This document shows, piece after piece, positions 1 through 7,873 of a stretch of 64,000 bases of DNA (position 1 is the first letter of the stretch; each line of letters begins with the position of its first letter). The stretch is from contig NZ_JYIV01000025.1 in assembly GCF_000956405.1 (NCBI RefSeq), forward strand, positions 1 to 64,000. Direction: 5' to 3'. This stretch comes from Microbacterium oxydans (lineage in GTDB: Bacteria; Actinomycetota; Actinomycetes; Actinomycetales; Microbacteriaceae). The notes under the pieces were generated by a model. That model searched no databases. It worked only from the letters and a program-made list of their open reading frames with translations, and was not told the origin of the DNA. The position numbers and the translations under genes are program-made.

Positions 1-170
1 GGGGTGGGGGAGGGCGTGCCGGGCCCCTCCGTGCTGGTCGCGTCCGGGCTGGGTGTCTCACTCGCTGAGGGGCTCGTCGTTGATCCACTAGTGTCCGCCT
101 GCGGCGAGCACGCCGTCAGGGCGAGGAGGAGGGTCATGGCCGCGGCAGCGCTGGTGAGGCGGGGGTTCAT
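1..170 (-). CDS. Lipoprotein precursor, 5' part only
   Basis: Reading leftward from an ATG at 168-170, an open frame runs to the window edge (56 codons, no stop). The first 21 residues form a lipoprotein signal peptide: a short Asn/Arg n-region, an Ala/Leu-rich core and the lipobox LTAC, with the Cys at residue 21. After the Cys comes a Ser/Thr/Pro-rich low-complexity linker, as is usual between the lipid anchor and the folded domain of actinobacterial lipoproteins. It is divergent from the sugar kinase. The mature domain lies outside the window, so the function cannot be stated. A second in-frame ATG occurs at residue 12. Confidence 0.7.
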   Translation of the reverse strand, partial: MNPRLTSAAAAMTLLLALTACSPQADTSGSTTSPSASETPSPDATSTEGPGTPSPT

Positions 171-244
171 GGCCACACCGTACCGCTCCGTGGCATCGAG
201 AGACGAGAGCATCGCGGTATCGCCGTGGTCTCCCGACGTCGCGA

Positions 245-250
245 TAAAGT
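245..250 (+). promoter_or_regulatory. -10 box of a leaderless promoter for the PfkB kinase
   Basis: TAAAGT is followed by exactly 6 nt and then the GTG start at 257, so transcription should begin at or next to the start codon. There is no Shine-Dalgarno sequence. The same geometry recurs at several other genes in this window. Confidence 0.5.
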
Positions 251-256
251 CGGCGG

Positions 257-1186
257 GTGAGCAACGTGACTTCCTCCGCCGGTTCCGTGGTCGTGATCGG
301 TGATGCCCTGATCGATGAGATCCGCGATGATGCGGGGGTGCGCGAGCTCGTCGGCGGAGCTGCCTTGAACGTGGCCGTCGGTCTGCGTCGCTTGGGGGTG
401 GAGACCACGCTGATCGCGATGCTCGGTGACGACGAGGCGGGCGCCCACATCCGTGAGTACCTCGAGGATCACGGGGTGACTCTGATCGCGAGCGAGGGGC
501 CTCATGGCTCGTCTCGGGCCGTGGTGCAGCGGGCGCGGAACGGCGAGCCGCAGTACGTCTTCAACGAAGCAGCGCAGAAGCGCAGCATCCGATACTCCGA
601 CGAGGCACGTGGGGCGATCGCCGATGCTGCGCTCGTCGCGATCAGCTGCTTCCCCTTCGACGTGCCGACAGAGGTCGATGCCCTCGTCGATGCCCTGGGC
701 GATGCGAGGGTCGCGGTCGACCCGAACCCTCGCACCGGGATGCTCAGAGACCGTGAGGAGTTCGTGCGCGGGTTCGAGCGGGTGGCGACGTCGGCCGCCA
801 TCGTCAAGGTAGGAGCCGATGATGCATCGATCCTGTACGACGGCGACCTCGATTCTCTGCGGGCGCGACTCCGCAGCCTCGGTGCCGCTGCCGTGCTCGC
901 GACCGCGGGCTCGGACGGCGCCACGATCGATGCGGAGGCCGGTGTCGTGTCTGCGCCCATCGCACAGCTTCCCGGAGCGGTGATCGACACCGTCGGGGCG
1001 GGAGACGCGACGCTCGCGGCTGTCTCCGAGGGCCTGGTCGCTTCGTCGCCGTCCGACCTGGGGGAGTGGCGCGCACTGCTGCTCCGCGCCATGGAGGTCG
1101 CCGCTGCGACCTGCCGCGCGGAGGGAGGTCTGCTGCGGACACCGGAGTCGCTGGCCGACTCCGGACGTGGCGTGAACGGCAGCTGA
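257..1186 (+). CDS. PfkB-family carbohydrate kinase
   Basis: A protein of 309 residues of the ribokinase/fructokinase family, which phosphorylates a sugar or nucleoside with ATP in the cytoplasm. The N-terminus has the family start (VVVIGDALIDE) and a GG motif near residue 34 (GGAALNVAVGL). The C-terminal signature DTVGAGDA, at about residue 246, contains the catalytic Asp and the anion-hole glycines. The length is normal for the family. The substrate cannot be read from sequence; fructose is the commonest for this subgroup. The GTG start is supported by a -10 box placed for leaderless transcription. It stands alone, divergent from a lipoprotein gene and upstream of tRNA-Tyr. Confidence 0.88.
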   Translation: MSNVTSSAGSVVVIGDALIDEIRDDAGVRELVGGAALNVAVGLRRLGVETTLIAMLGDDEAGAHIREYLEDHGVTLIASEGPHGSSRAVVQRARNGEPQYVFNEAAQKRSIRYSDEARGAIADAALVAISCFPFDVPTEVDALVDALGDARVAVDPNPRTGMLRDREEFVRGFERVATSAAIVKVGADDASILYDGDLDSLRARLRSLGAAAVLATAGSDGATIDAEAGVVSAPIAQLPGAVIDTVGAGDATLAAVSEGLVASSPSDLGEWRALLLRAMEVAAATCRAEGGLLRTPESLADSGRGVNGS

Positions 1187-1272
1187 CGTTTCGATTTCTT
1201 GGACCCGCCTCCGACAGGTATGCTTGTCTCTCGTGCCCCCGGTTGGCTGTCGAAGTCGGACGGGTGCGCTCT

Positions 1273-1357
1273 GGCGAGTTACCCAAGCGGCCAAAGGGAT
1301 CTGACTGTAAATCAGACTGCACTGCATTCGGGGGTTCGAATCCCTCACTCGCCACCA
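1273..1357 (+). tRNA. tRNA-Tyr (anticodon GTA)
   Basis: The acceptor arms GGCGAGT and ACTCGCC pair perfectly. The anticodon stem TCTGA/TCAGA encloses a loop with GTA. A long variable arm follows, as expected for the class II tyrosine tRNA, then a T arm with GGTTCGAATCC. The 3' CCA is encoded (1355-1357). Confidence 0.95.
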
Positions 1358-1366
1358 TCATCATCA

Positions 1367-1402
1367 CGAAGAAGGCCGCCAAGAAGCCGGCGGCTTTCTT
1401 CG
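1367..1402. terminator. Hairpin terminator between tRNA-Tyr and a convergent gene
   Basis: A 14-bp inverted repeat with one mismatch: CGAAGAAGGCCGCC at 1367-1380 pairs with GGCGGCTTTCTTCG at 1389-1402 across an 8-nt loop. It can serve tRNA-Tyr on the plus strand and the gene ending at 1422 on the minus strand. Confidence 0.75.
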
Positions 1403-1421
1403 TTCCTGGGCCGAGTGTCAC

Positions 1422-1820
1422 TCAGACCTCACTCCACCCCAGCCTCACCTCTGCGGCCAGCAGCGCTCCGCCCGCCGGCATCGGGAACCACGTGCCTTCC
1501 CATCCGCCGTAGCGGTTGTCGTCGACAAAGTCGAGAGCCAGTTCGATGCGAGCCTCGCGGCTGAGGTCGTCAGAGGCGTCCTCGTCGTCCAGGAAGAGCT
1601 GTCCCTGAGAGCGGAGGCTTGCGAGGAGGGCGTCTGCGACGTTGTCGGCTACTTCCTCGGTGGCACGGGCGAACTCGATGACAGTCGCTGAGCCGTCCGG
1701 TCGCCAGCCATACGTGTCCTCATCGTTGTCCCGCTCGATCACGCGCCCGCTGCCGAGCAGTTCCGTGACGATGCCCTCCGACCCGAGTCTGTGCCCACGG
1801 GCTTGACGCCGAGGATCCAT
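1422..1820 (-). CDS. Hypothetical acidic protein, possibly truncated
   Basis: I do not recognise this gene. From the ATG at 1818-1820 it encodes 132 residues rich in Asp and Glu, with no membrane segment or signal peptide. The middle and C-terminal parts look like a normal soluble fold (for example VIEFARATEEVADNVADAL and a WEGTWFPMP stretch). The first ten residues are basic and look unlike the rest, so the real N-terminus may have been lost where the neighbouring HTH/hydrolase genes begin. The frame stays open further upstream but overlaps the promoter region of the divergent gene. It ends against the terminator at 1367-1402. Confidence 0.45.
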   Translation of the reverse strand: MDPRRQARGHRLGSEGIVTELLGSGRVIERDNDEDTYGWRPDGSATVIEFARATEEVADNVADALLASLRSQGQLFLDDEDASDDLSREARIELALDFVDDNRYGGWEGTWFPMPAGGALLAAEVRLGWSEV

Positions 1821-1888
1821 GCGACATGTCGGCGCGGCACCAGCAGGCCCGAATGTACGTTTCAATGCGTTTGTGTCAGTATGAGTAC

Positions 1889-2305
1889 GTGAGCGAACTC
1901 TTGAGCGTGGATGACGTTGCAGAACGATTGCACCTGCGACCCAGGACGATCCGCGACTACATTCGGACTGGTCGTCTCCGAGCGACACGCATCGGCAAGC
2001 AGTATCGAATCCGCATCGAGGACCTCTACCTCATCGAACAGCGAGGTGCTGCGCATCCCCAGAAGATCGGTGGCGGGCCAGTAGCCAGCGCGACGATCGC
2101 GGTTCGCATCGAAGCGGCGGATCTGCGTCAGGAGGAACGAGTGTTCTCGCTTCTCAATGTCGTCGGCGGGTTTCCAGGGGTGGCGCTGCAAGTCGTGCGC
2201 GCATCGGAGGGCGGGGCGATGCAGGTCGTAGCGACCGGCTCCCTCGACGCGGCTCTCGACGTGCTCACGCGGATCAGTAATGCGATGGAGGTAACCGATG
2301 ACTGA
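1889..2305 (+). CDS. Excisionase-type helix-turn-helix protein with a C-terminal domain of unknown function
   Basis: With the GTG at 1889 the product has 138 residues; upstream ATGs at 1826 and 1865 give longer versions, and the domain begins right after the GTG. Residues about 1-50 are a MerR/excisionase-like winged HTH (LLSVDDVAERLHLRPRTIRDY, then YRIRIEDL). Residues 60-135 form a separate small domain that I cannot name. The stop overlaps the start of the next gene (ATGACTGAC at 2298), so the two are translationally coupled. A role as regulator of the hydrolase is an inference from this coupling. No integrase is nearby, so it is probably not a phage Xis. Confidence 0.7.
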   Translation: MSELLSVDDVAERLHLRPRTIRDYIRTGRLRATRIGKQYRIRIEDLYLIEQRGAAHPQKIGGGPVASATIAVRIEAADLRQEERVFSLLNVVGGFPGVALQVVRASEGGAMQVVATGSLDAALDVLTRISNAMEVTDD

Positions 2306-3170
2306 CAACAGGCGATTCCGGACTGCCGTCGGCGAGAACGAGGTCCGGCACTCGTACGAGGCTCTCATCGCGAAACACATCCCGGACGTCGTTCGGCGCA
2401 CCGTCCCGACTTCGATAGGTCCGGTTGCAACCCTGACGACCGGCCCGGAGAGCGGAACCCCTGTTGTTCTCCTGCATGGCTCTGGGGCGACGGCACTCTC
2501 GTGGGCTCCGGTCCTTTTGCGGCTGTCAGACCAGTACCGTCTCCACGCAATTGACCTGCCCGGAGAGGCGGGTGCGAGCACGCCCACTCGGGTGCCGTTC
2601 GTTGCGGAAGAGCAGGCACGGTGGCTCGCCGAAGTGCACCGTGAGCTAGTTGACCGGCCGGCGGTGTTCGTTGGCGTCTCCGTCGGCGGCTGGATCGCGA
2701 CGGCGTTGGCGGTTCATGAGCCGCAACGCGTCTCGCGCCTCGTGCTCCAGTCCGCAAGCGGCTTCGGTCCTCGGAAGACATTTCCGCTCGTCCTCGCGGG
2801 GGTGCTCTCGATGCTCGGGGATCGTGGGCGACGTCAGGCGCTGGCGTACCTGACTGGACCGCGCGCCGACGCAGGGCATCGGTCGATGATGCAGCGCGAC
2901 ATCGACGCTTTCGCCCTGCGCACGTTCGCGCACTTCGTGCCCCGCACCGACGCGCTGCCCGAGCACGACGGTGCAGACCTGGCGCGGATTCGCGCACAGA
3001 TAACTGCCGCCTATGGTGCCGAGGACAGAATGCTGGACGCGAGCGCCGCGGCCCGAAAGTTGCGGACGACATTCCCGACAGCGACGGTCGATCTTCGCGA
3101 GCGGGTCGGGCACCTGATTGACGACCAGGCAACCCTCACCCGCCAACAGCTCAGCGCGATCATCCCATAG
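2298..3170 (+). CDS. Alpha/beta-fold hydrolase
   Basis: A protein of 290 residues with the alpha/beta-hydrolase layout: oxyanion-hole segment LLHGSGATALSW near residue 59, nucleophile elbow GVSVGG near residue 129 with Ser as nucleophile, acid residue in YGAEDRML, and catalytic His in RVGHLIDD near the C-terminus. No signal peptide is present, so it acts in the cytoplasm. The substrate is unknown; the family includes esterases, lactonases and C-C hydrolases. It overlaps the upstream HTH gene by 8 nt. The patch 1.4-3.5 kb also carries a decayed gene, which suggests an accessory region. Confidence 0.85.
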   Translation: MTDNRRFRTAVGENEVRHSYEALIAKHIPDVVRRTVPTSIGPVATLTTGPESGTPVVLLHGSGATALSWAPVLLRLSDQYRLHAIDLPGEAGASTPTRVPFVAEEQARWLAEVHRELVDRPAVFVGVSVGGWIATALAVHEPQRVSRLVLQSASGFGPRKTFPLVLAGVLSMLGDRGRRQALAYLTGPRADAGHRSMMQRDIDAFALRTFAHFVPRTDALPEHDGADLARIRAQITAAYGAEDRMLDASAAARKLRTTFPTATVDLRERVGHLIDDQATLTRQQLSAIIP

Positions 3171-3512
3171 CCGCTGAGGGGAAGCTTTCGTACCGCGCGA
3201 GGCTCTGCGGGCTCGCTGCGGTACCGGACGCGACGGCCGTCGAGGAGATAGTTCCCGACGTTGAAGCGTGGGCGACCGAACTCCTGCAGGCACGCAACAG
3301 CCTCGCCCACTCAGGCAACGACGATGCCCAACGTGGCATCTTCGAACTGGCGGACGTCGTCACTTCTCGCCCTGGTGCTCATGGTTGAGATCGCGTTGCC
3401 CGCAGAGGTCCAACGACGTGCGGCATCGAGTTTCTCGATGACCTCGGGCCTCGTCGAACATCCCCCTCGGATTCGGGGCTGCAGCCGTCCCCACTCATGC
3501 ACAGCGAACTAG
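3171..3512 (+). pseudogene. Decayed 3' end of an ApeA-like HEPN-domain gene
   Basis: Two frames together read as one degenerate C-terminal HEPN domain. Frame 3176-3388 gives a segment with LSYRARLCGLA, then ARNSLAHSG, which holds the Arg-X4-His motif (R-N-S-L-A-H) of HEPN nucleases, and then ELADVV before a stop. The continuation is in another frame after about 3355, with LLALVLMVEIALPAEVQRRAASS, the usual last helices of the ApeA-type HEPN domain. The large N-terminal part is absent and the first segment has no start codon. I infer a truncated and frameshifted remnant of an ApeA-like (abortive-infection type) gene. Family assignment is from motif memory and needs a profile search. Confidence 0.5.
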
Positions 3513-3800
3513 CGGTGTGGAGCGGAGCTCAGCCAGAGCCGACGATGGCCCAACCGCACGCCGCTTAGTAGCGCGCTCACGCCAGTGGATTCGGCAGTGC
3601 ACATGGTGCCCATGAACCCTGAAGCCTCACGGCATCGCAGAGATACGCGAACAGCCCATCACCTCCGCGGAGAAGCGCAGAGATCTAAGGCCCACGCGAT
3701 CACCGCGAGGGCCTTCTCTCGTTGGTGTGACCCCTCGCTGTAAATAGGGTGGTGACATGTCGCCGATGATCCGCACCCAGTCCGACGTTCGGATTCGATC
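3513..3800. other. Intergenic stretch with a terminator-like hairpin
   Basis: No credible coding sequence. It is the debris field downstream of the HEPN remnant, containing one hairpin (3687-3715) and, at 3740-3752, an AT-richer patch (TGTAAATAGGG) that may be part of the promoter for the DUF2510 gene. Confidence 0.5.
3687..3715. terminator. Hairpin, probable terminator
   Basis: AAGGCCC (3687-3693) pairs with GGGCCTT (3709-3715), with an inner CGCG/CGCG pairing. It is followed by a pyrimidine-rich CTCTCG tract. Confidence 0.55.
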
Positions 3801-4436
3801 GTGACCGCGCCCGCAGGCTGGTACGTCGATGACCAGGGCTCGACGCGGTGGTGGGACGGTTCCCGGTGGGGTGAGGACGCGCCGGTCGTAGCGACATCAC
3901 CGGAGTTCCCTTCGGTCCCTGAGGGGAGCGATACGAACACGGCATGGGTCTGGTTGATCGTGCTTCTCCCTGTGCTGAGCGCGATCGCGACCATCGGCTA
4001 TCTCGTGCAGATGCAGCAGGGGATGTTCGAGGTGCTCGCGGTCGTGCCGATGGATGGCTCGTCGTCACTCGACGTGGACAGGTTCATCGCTGCGGAGTTC
4101 AACGCCTTCCTCACGCCGTGGTACCTGGTCCTGACGCTGTCGGGCTGGGTGGTCTACGGGCTCTCCGTGTGGTTCGCCGCCCTGGATGCCCGAGAGCTCG
4201 CAGCGCGGGGGTTCGTTCGTCCGTTCCCCTGGGCGTGGACCTTCCTGTCCTCGTTGGTCTATGTGATCGGCCGCCACGTGGTGATCCGTCGGCGGGGCGG
4301 AAGGACTCTGGCACCGCTCGTGGTCACGATCGCGATCCAGGTCGTCATGCTCCTCGCGGCATCCGTCTGGGTGTCCGTGTTCGCCGCGCAGCTGTTCGAG
4401 ACGGTGTTCGAGATGGCCACGACCCGGCGACTGTGA
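3801..4436 (+). CDS. DUF2510-domain membrane protein
   Basis: A protein of 211 residues starting at GTG. Residues 5-24 (GWYVDDQGSTRWWDGSRW) are a DUF2510 motif, a Trp-rich cytoplasmic module common at the N-termini of actinobacterial membrane proteins. Four hydrophobic segments follow, near residues 49-69, 105-128, 145-163 and 170-197, with a basic loop (VIRRRGGR) before the last. This suggests an integral membrane protein with both ends in the cytoplasm. No catalytic motif is visible and the function is unknown. It stands alone before the FBP gene. Confidence 0.75.
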   Translation: MTAPAGWYVDDQGSTRWWDGSRWGEDAPVVATSPEFPSVPEGSDTNTAWVWLIVLLPVLSAIATIGYLVQMQQGMFEVLAVVPMDGSSSLDVDRFIAAEFNAFLTPWYLVLTLSGWVVYGLSVWFAALDARELAARGFVRPFPWAWTFLSSLVYVIGRHVVIRRRGGRTLAPLVVTIAIQVVMLLAASVWVSVFAAQLFETVFEMATTRRL

Positions 4437-4463
4437 CGCGGCCCCGCCCCGCGAACGGTTTCC

Positions 4464-4469
4464 TAGACT
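4464..4469 (+). promoter_or_regulatory. -10 box for the FBP-domain gene
   Basis: TAGACT is followed by 6 nt (containing GGAGGG) and then the ATG at 4476. This fits leaderless transcription; the purine run lies too close to the ATG for a normal ribosome-binding site. Confidence 0.5.
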
Positions 4470-4475
4470 GGAGGG

Positions 4476-4967
4476 ATGCGACCGCTCACCGAAGCCGACG
4501 TCCGGGCATCGTTCGTCAATGCGGATGATGACGAGCTGCGTCTGATGGAGATGCCTCATGACTTCCTGCTCGTCGACTGGGACTACCTCGACTTCTTCGC
4601 CTGGCAGGATCCGGGCGCGAGTCGGCGTGGCTACGTGCTGATCCCGCACGACGATGACGTGATCGGAGTGGTGCTGCGCGCGACGGACCCGGGGCGGGCG
4701 CGCTCGGGCATGTGCAACATCTGCCACACGATGCAGCCGGGCAACCAGGTCGCCCTCCTCTCCGCGCGTCGAGCCGGCGAAGCGGGTAAGCGGGGAGACT
4801 CGTTCGGCACCTACATGTGCGCCGACCTCTCCTGTCATGAGAACGTGCGTCTCGCCCACCCGCTGGCACCGAACGAGATCAGATCTCCCGGACAGGTCGA
4901 CTTCCGCCTCGACGGCACCCGCCGACGGATGGAGAGCTTCGTCTCGCAGGTCTGGGAGCGGGTCTGA
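4476..4967 (+). CDS. FBP-domain zinc-finger protein (EF-G-binding type)
   Basis: A protein of 163 residues. Four cysteines in a treble-clef arrangement (C80-X2-C83 in MCNICH and C115-X4-C120 in MCADLSCHENV) match the FBP C-terminal zinc-finger domain. That family includes fibronectin/EF-G-binding proteins such as FusB, which releases EF-G from the ribosome. In actinobacteria the stand-alone domain is common and its role is not firmly established. Binding to EF-G or the ribosome is therefore an inference, and no fusidic acid phenotype can be claimed. The start is supported by the -10 box at 4464. Confidence 0.8.
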   Translation: MRPLTEADVRASFVNADDDELRLMEMPHDFLLVDWDYLDFFAWQDPGASRRGYVLIPHDDDVIGVVLRATDPGRARSGMCNICHTMQPGNQVALLSARRAGEAGKRGDSFGTYMCADLSCHENVRLAHPLAPNEIRSPGQVDFRLDGTRRRMESFVSQVWERV

Positions 4968-5013
4968 TCGCGGTTACGCTGGTGCGACACGTTCTGCGCT
5001 CGAAGGAGAAGCC

Positions 5014-5814
5014 ATGACTGATGCCATCCTGTTCGCCGTCGAAGAGGGAATGGCCAGGCTCACGCTGAACCGCCCCGCTCGTCTCAACGCCTTCAACGCC
5101 GATCTGGCGCACGCGTGGAAGGATGCGACGGCCGAGGCGACATCGCGTGTCGACGTGAAGGCGATCCTCCTCGATGCCGCGGGTCCTGCGTTCTGCGCCG
5201 GGGGAGACGTGATCGACATGGCCACGACGATGGGCGCTTCCGGGGCGGAGATCACGGCGCTCGCCGAGGTCATCAACTCGGGCATCCGCTCCCTGACGGA
5301 ATCGGCGGTGCCTGTCGTCGCGGCAGCCCACGGCACGACCGCAGGCGGAGGGCTGGGGATCCTGCTGTGCAGCGACTACGCCGTGGTGGGCTCTAGGTCG
5401 AAACTCGGCAGCCTGTACGCGAACATCGGGCTGACCCCCGATCTGTCCGTCTCCGCGCAGCTCGCCCGTGCCGTCGGACAGCGTCGCGCACTGCAGCTCG
5501 TGCTGCAGGACCGACTGCTCACGGCGGGGGAGGCCGTGGAGTGGGGGCTCGTCGCCGAAGCCGTCGAGGGCGCGGACGCCGCCGCCGAGGCGGAGAGTGT
5601 GCGAGCGCGCGGCGAGGAGATCGCCCGCTTCTGGCTGGCGGGCGCTGCCGATGCCTACGGTCAAGCGAAACGACTGGTGCGCGCGCAGCCGGAGCGTTCC
5701 TTCATCGAGCAGCTGAGCGAGGAAGCGCGCTCGATCGGTGCCGCGCTCGAGACTCCCGGCGCGCAGGCCCGCGTCGCTGCCTTCGCGGCAGCGTCTGCGA
5801 AGAAGGCCGGCTGA
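5014..5814 (+). CDS. Enoyl-CoA hydratase/isomerase family protein
   Basis: A protein of 266 residues from the ATG at 5014, which has a strong ribosome-binding site (GAAGGAGA) 5-6 nt upstream. Crotonase-fold signs are LNRPARLNAF, the first oxyanion-hole segment FCAGGDV (about residue 61) and the second, HGTTAGGGLGI (about residue 108). At the position of the second catalytic acid it has Asp (IGLTPDLS) where hydratases usually have Glu, so the exact reaction (hydratase, isomerase or hydrolase of an acyl-CoA) is uncertain. It is cytoplasmic and shows no linked fatty-acid oxidation genes. Confidence 0.85.
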   Translation: MTDAILFAVEEGMARLTLNRPARLNAFNADLAHAWKDATAEATSRVDVKAILLDAAGPAFCAGGDVIDMATTMGASGAEITALAEVINSGIRSLTESAVPVVAAAHGTTAGGGLGILLCSDYAVVGSRSKLGSLYANIGLTPDLSVSAQLARAVGQRRALQLVLQDRLLTAGEAVEWGLVAEAVEGADAAAEAESVRARGEEIARFWLAGAADAYGQAKRLVRAQPERSFIEQLSEEARSIGAALETPGAQARVAAFAAASAKKAG

Positions 5815-5932
5815 CCTCTCCTCCCCAGGCGGAATGAAAGCGACAGGTTTCACTCGCGGGGCCGAGAGCCCCCGGGGAACCGCTGGCGTGCATGGCAGGA
5901 TGAAGGCATCGCCGCTCGACGAGAGGATCGCC

Positions 5933-6961
5933 ATGTCCCAGCCGGACATCACCACGCATCAACAGCAGGGTGAGAAGAAGAACATGTCGCTGTTGATCAG
6001 AGGCTCTCTATGGATCGCCATCGGCGCCCTCATCGCCGCGGCCCTCGTGTGCGTCATCTGGGTGCTCATCGGTGATCAGGATGGTCTGATCGGTCGCGCG
6101 TTCCTCACGATCCTGCTGCTGGCCGCGTTCGCGGGGATCGCGATCCTCGAAGCCGGGCTCGCGCCGAACCGCCCCGACTGGCTGCAGTTGGCGAGCATGG
6201 TGAGCTGGATCGTCGCTCTCCTCGTCGGTGCCGTGAAGATCTGGCTTCCGGAAGACGGGTTCTACTTCGGTGCGGAGCGCTTCTTCCAGCTGCTCCTCGT
6301 CATCGGCATCCTCCAGCTGGCGCTGCTGCACGTACGTCTGTTCACGCCGGCAGCTCAGCGGTATGTCACGACGTTCACGCGCGTCATCTACATCGTGACG
6401 ATCACGTTCCTCGCCGGTCTGGTCGGCATGCTCGTGTTCTTCCTCGCGTTCCCGAACACGTTCCACTACGGCGAGCTGTACTGGCGCATCGTGGTCGCCC
6501 TCACGATCCTCGTGGCGGTGGGCACGACGCTGATCCCCCTTCTCAACGCGCTCTTCGCGCCGAAGAAGAAGACCTCGGCCGACCGTGCCGTCGCGTCGGC
6601 GCCGTCCTGGCCGACCTACGCCGACGGCATCACGCCGCTGCCCGCGCTGCCCGATGCGTCTCCCGACTGGAACGCGTACTACACCGGGTACCCGACCGTC
6701 GCCCCGCCGCAGCATGCACTCGCGCCTGCGCCCGCATCGACATTCCCGGTGGTGCCGCAGCCTGTGCCGCCGCAACCTGCGGCACCCCAGTTCTCCCAGC
6801 CCGCTGCACCCCAGTTCGCGCCGCCAGCGGAGTCAGCGCCCGCGGTCCCGGGCGAGCACCCGGTGCCCCCTGTCCCGACCGCCCAGCCGGTGGTCTCCCC
6901 GCAGGAGGCTTCGCCCGCCTTCCCGCCGCCGCCGCCCGCACCCCGGCAGCCCGAGCAGTGA
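5933..6961 (+). CDS. Six-helix membrane protein with Pro/Ala-rich tail
   Basis: A protein of 342 residues from the ATG at 5933. After a short polar N-terminus there are about six hydrophobic helices (roughly residues 22-47, 56-75, 85-105, 115-134, 145-170 and 180-202). A disordered cytoplasmic tail of about 130 residues, made mostly of Pro, Ala, Val and Gln (repeats such as PQPAAPQF), follows. I recognise no enzymatic family. Its stop overlaps the GTG start of the inositol-phosphatase-like gene (GTGA at 6958-6961), so the two are probably one transcription and translation unit. Confidence 0.7.
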   Translation: MSQPDITTHQQQGEKKNMSLLIRGSLWIAIGALIAAALVCVIWVLIGDQDGLIGRAFLTILLLAAFAGIAILEAGLAPNRPDWLQLASMVSWIVALLVGAVKIWLPEDGFYFGAERFFQLLLVIGILQLALLHVRLFTPAAQRYVTTFTRVIYIVTITFLAGLVGMLVFFLAFPNTFHYGELYWRIVVALTILVAVGTTLIPLLNALFAPKKKTSADRAVASAPSWPTYADGITPLPALPDASPDWNAYYTGYPTVAPPQHALAPAPASTFPVVPQPVPPQPAAPQFSQPAAPQFAPPAESAPAVPGEHPVPPVPTAQPVVSPQEASPAFPPPPPAPRQPEQ

Positions 6962-7752
6962 CGCTGGAACTCGATCTCCGCGACCTGGCCACCGAGGTCG
7001 CGGAGGAGGCCGGCCAGCTCGCGCGGCGCCGACGACAAGAGGGGGTGCGTCTGGCGGCGACGAAGTCGTCGATGGCGGACATCGTCACGGAAGCCGACCG
7101 CGAGGTCGAAGCGCTCATCCGTTCGCGTCTCCTCGCGGCGCGGGCTGACGACGGCTTCCTCGGGGAGGAGACCGGGGCGGAGGTCGGAAGCAGCGGGATC
7201 ACGTGGATCGTCGACCCGATCGACGGCACCGTGAACTATGCGTACGGCATCCCTGCATACAACGTGAGCATCGCCGCGGTCCGTGGCGAACCGAACCCCG
7301 AGACCTGGGAAGCACTCGCGGGTGTCGTCAACGCTCCGGCGCTCGGAGAGACCTTCGCGGCGGCCCGAGGCCATGGCGCGTGGTCGAACGGTGTCCGTCT
7401 CGCGGTGACCGACACGACCCCGGCGGGAGCCCTCCTCGCCACGGGCTTCGGTTACGACCCGGCCACCCACGACGGCGACATCGCGACCGTGGCGCGGGTC
7501 ATGCCGATGGCCCGCGATGTTCGACGCATGGGCGCGGCGGCGCTCGACCTGGCCTTCGTCGCCGCAGGGCGGTTGGACGGGTACTTCGAGCGGGGCCTTC
7601 GCCCGTGGGACTTCGCTGCCGGTGCGCTCCTCGTCGAGGAAGCGGGTGGCGCCGTATCCCGAGTCGACATCGACTCCCCGCGCCCGATGCTGATCGCCGG
7701 AGGTGCGGATGTACACGCCCGTCTGCTCGCGATCCTCGCGGAGAACCAGTGA
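6958..7752 (+). CDS. Inositol monophosphatase family protein
   Basis: A protein of 264 residues with the metal-dependent sugar-phosphatase signatures of the IMPase/FBPase/CysQ superfamily: GEE at residues 69-71, VDPIDGT at about residue 85 (metal-binding Asp residues) and the C-terminal RPWDFAAG motif with the third metal ligand. The family dephosphorylates inositol-1-phosphate, histidinol phosphate, PAP or fructose-1,6-bisphosphate; sequence alone does not settle which. The GTG start overlaps the upstream stop, indicating coupling to the membrane protein. Confidence 0.85.
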   Translation: MTLELDLRDLATEVAEEAGQLARRRRQEGVRLAATKSSMADIVTEADREVEALIRSRLLAARADDGFLGEETGAEVGSSGITWIVDPIDGTVNYAYGIPAYNVSIAAVRGEPNPETWEALAGVVNAPALGETFAAARGHGAWSNGVRLAVTDTTPAGALLATGFGYDPATHDGDIATVARVMPMARDVRRMGAAALDLAFVAAGRLDGYFERGLRPWDFAAGALLVEEAGGAVSRVDIDSPRPMLIAGGADVHARLLAILAENQ

Positions 7753-7802
7753 ACGATTCATGGCATTCTCAGCCTGGTCAGGGTAGGGTTTATCCGATCG
7801 TT

Positions 7803-7833
7803 ACTTTCATCACCCGAAGGTGAAAGTCAAAGT
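7803..7833 (+). promoter_or_regulatory. Two-part stem-loop in the leader of the M23 peptidase gene
   Basis: ACTTT (7803-7807) pairs with AAAGT (7829-7833), and TCACC (7810-7814) pairs with GGTGA (7819-7823) around a CGAA tetraloop, with an internal loop between. It lies about 40 nt before the start of the peptidase gene. No known riboswitch is recognised; it may be a stabilising or attenuating leader. Confidence 0.35.
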
Positions 7834-7873
7834 TTGCGCCCCCCGAGCATGACGCACGACCGAGAGAAACGCT

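Noticed and set aside
1273..3800. Possible attachment site of an island at tRNA-Tyr
   Set aside because: No copy of the tRNA 3' end (TTCGAATCCCTC) could be seen downstream and no integrase gene is present.
7753..7873. c-di-AMP (ydaO-type) riboswitch before the M23 gene
   Set aside because: The gap is too short and lacks the characteristic conserved cores.
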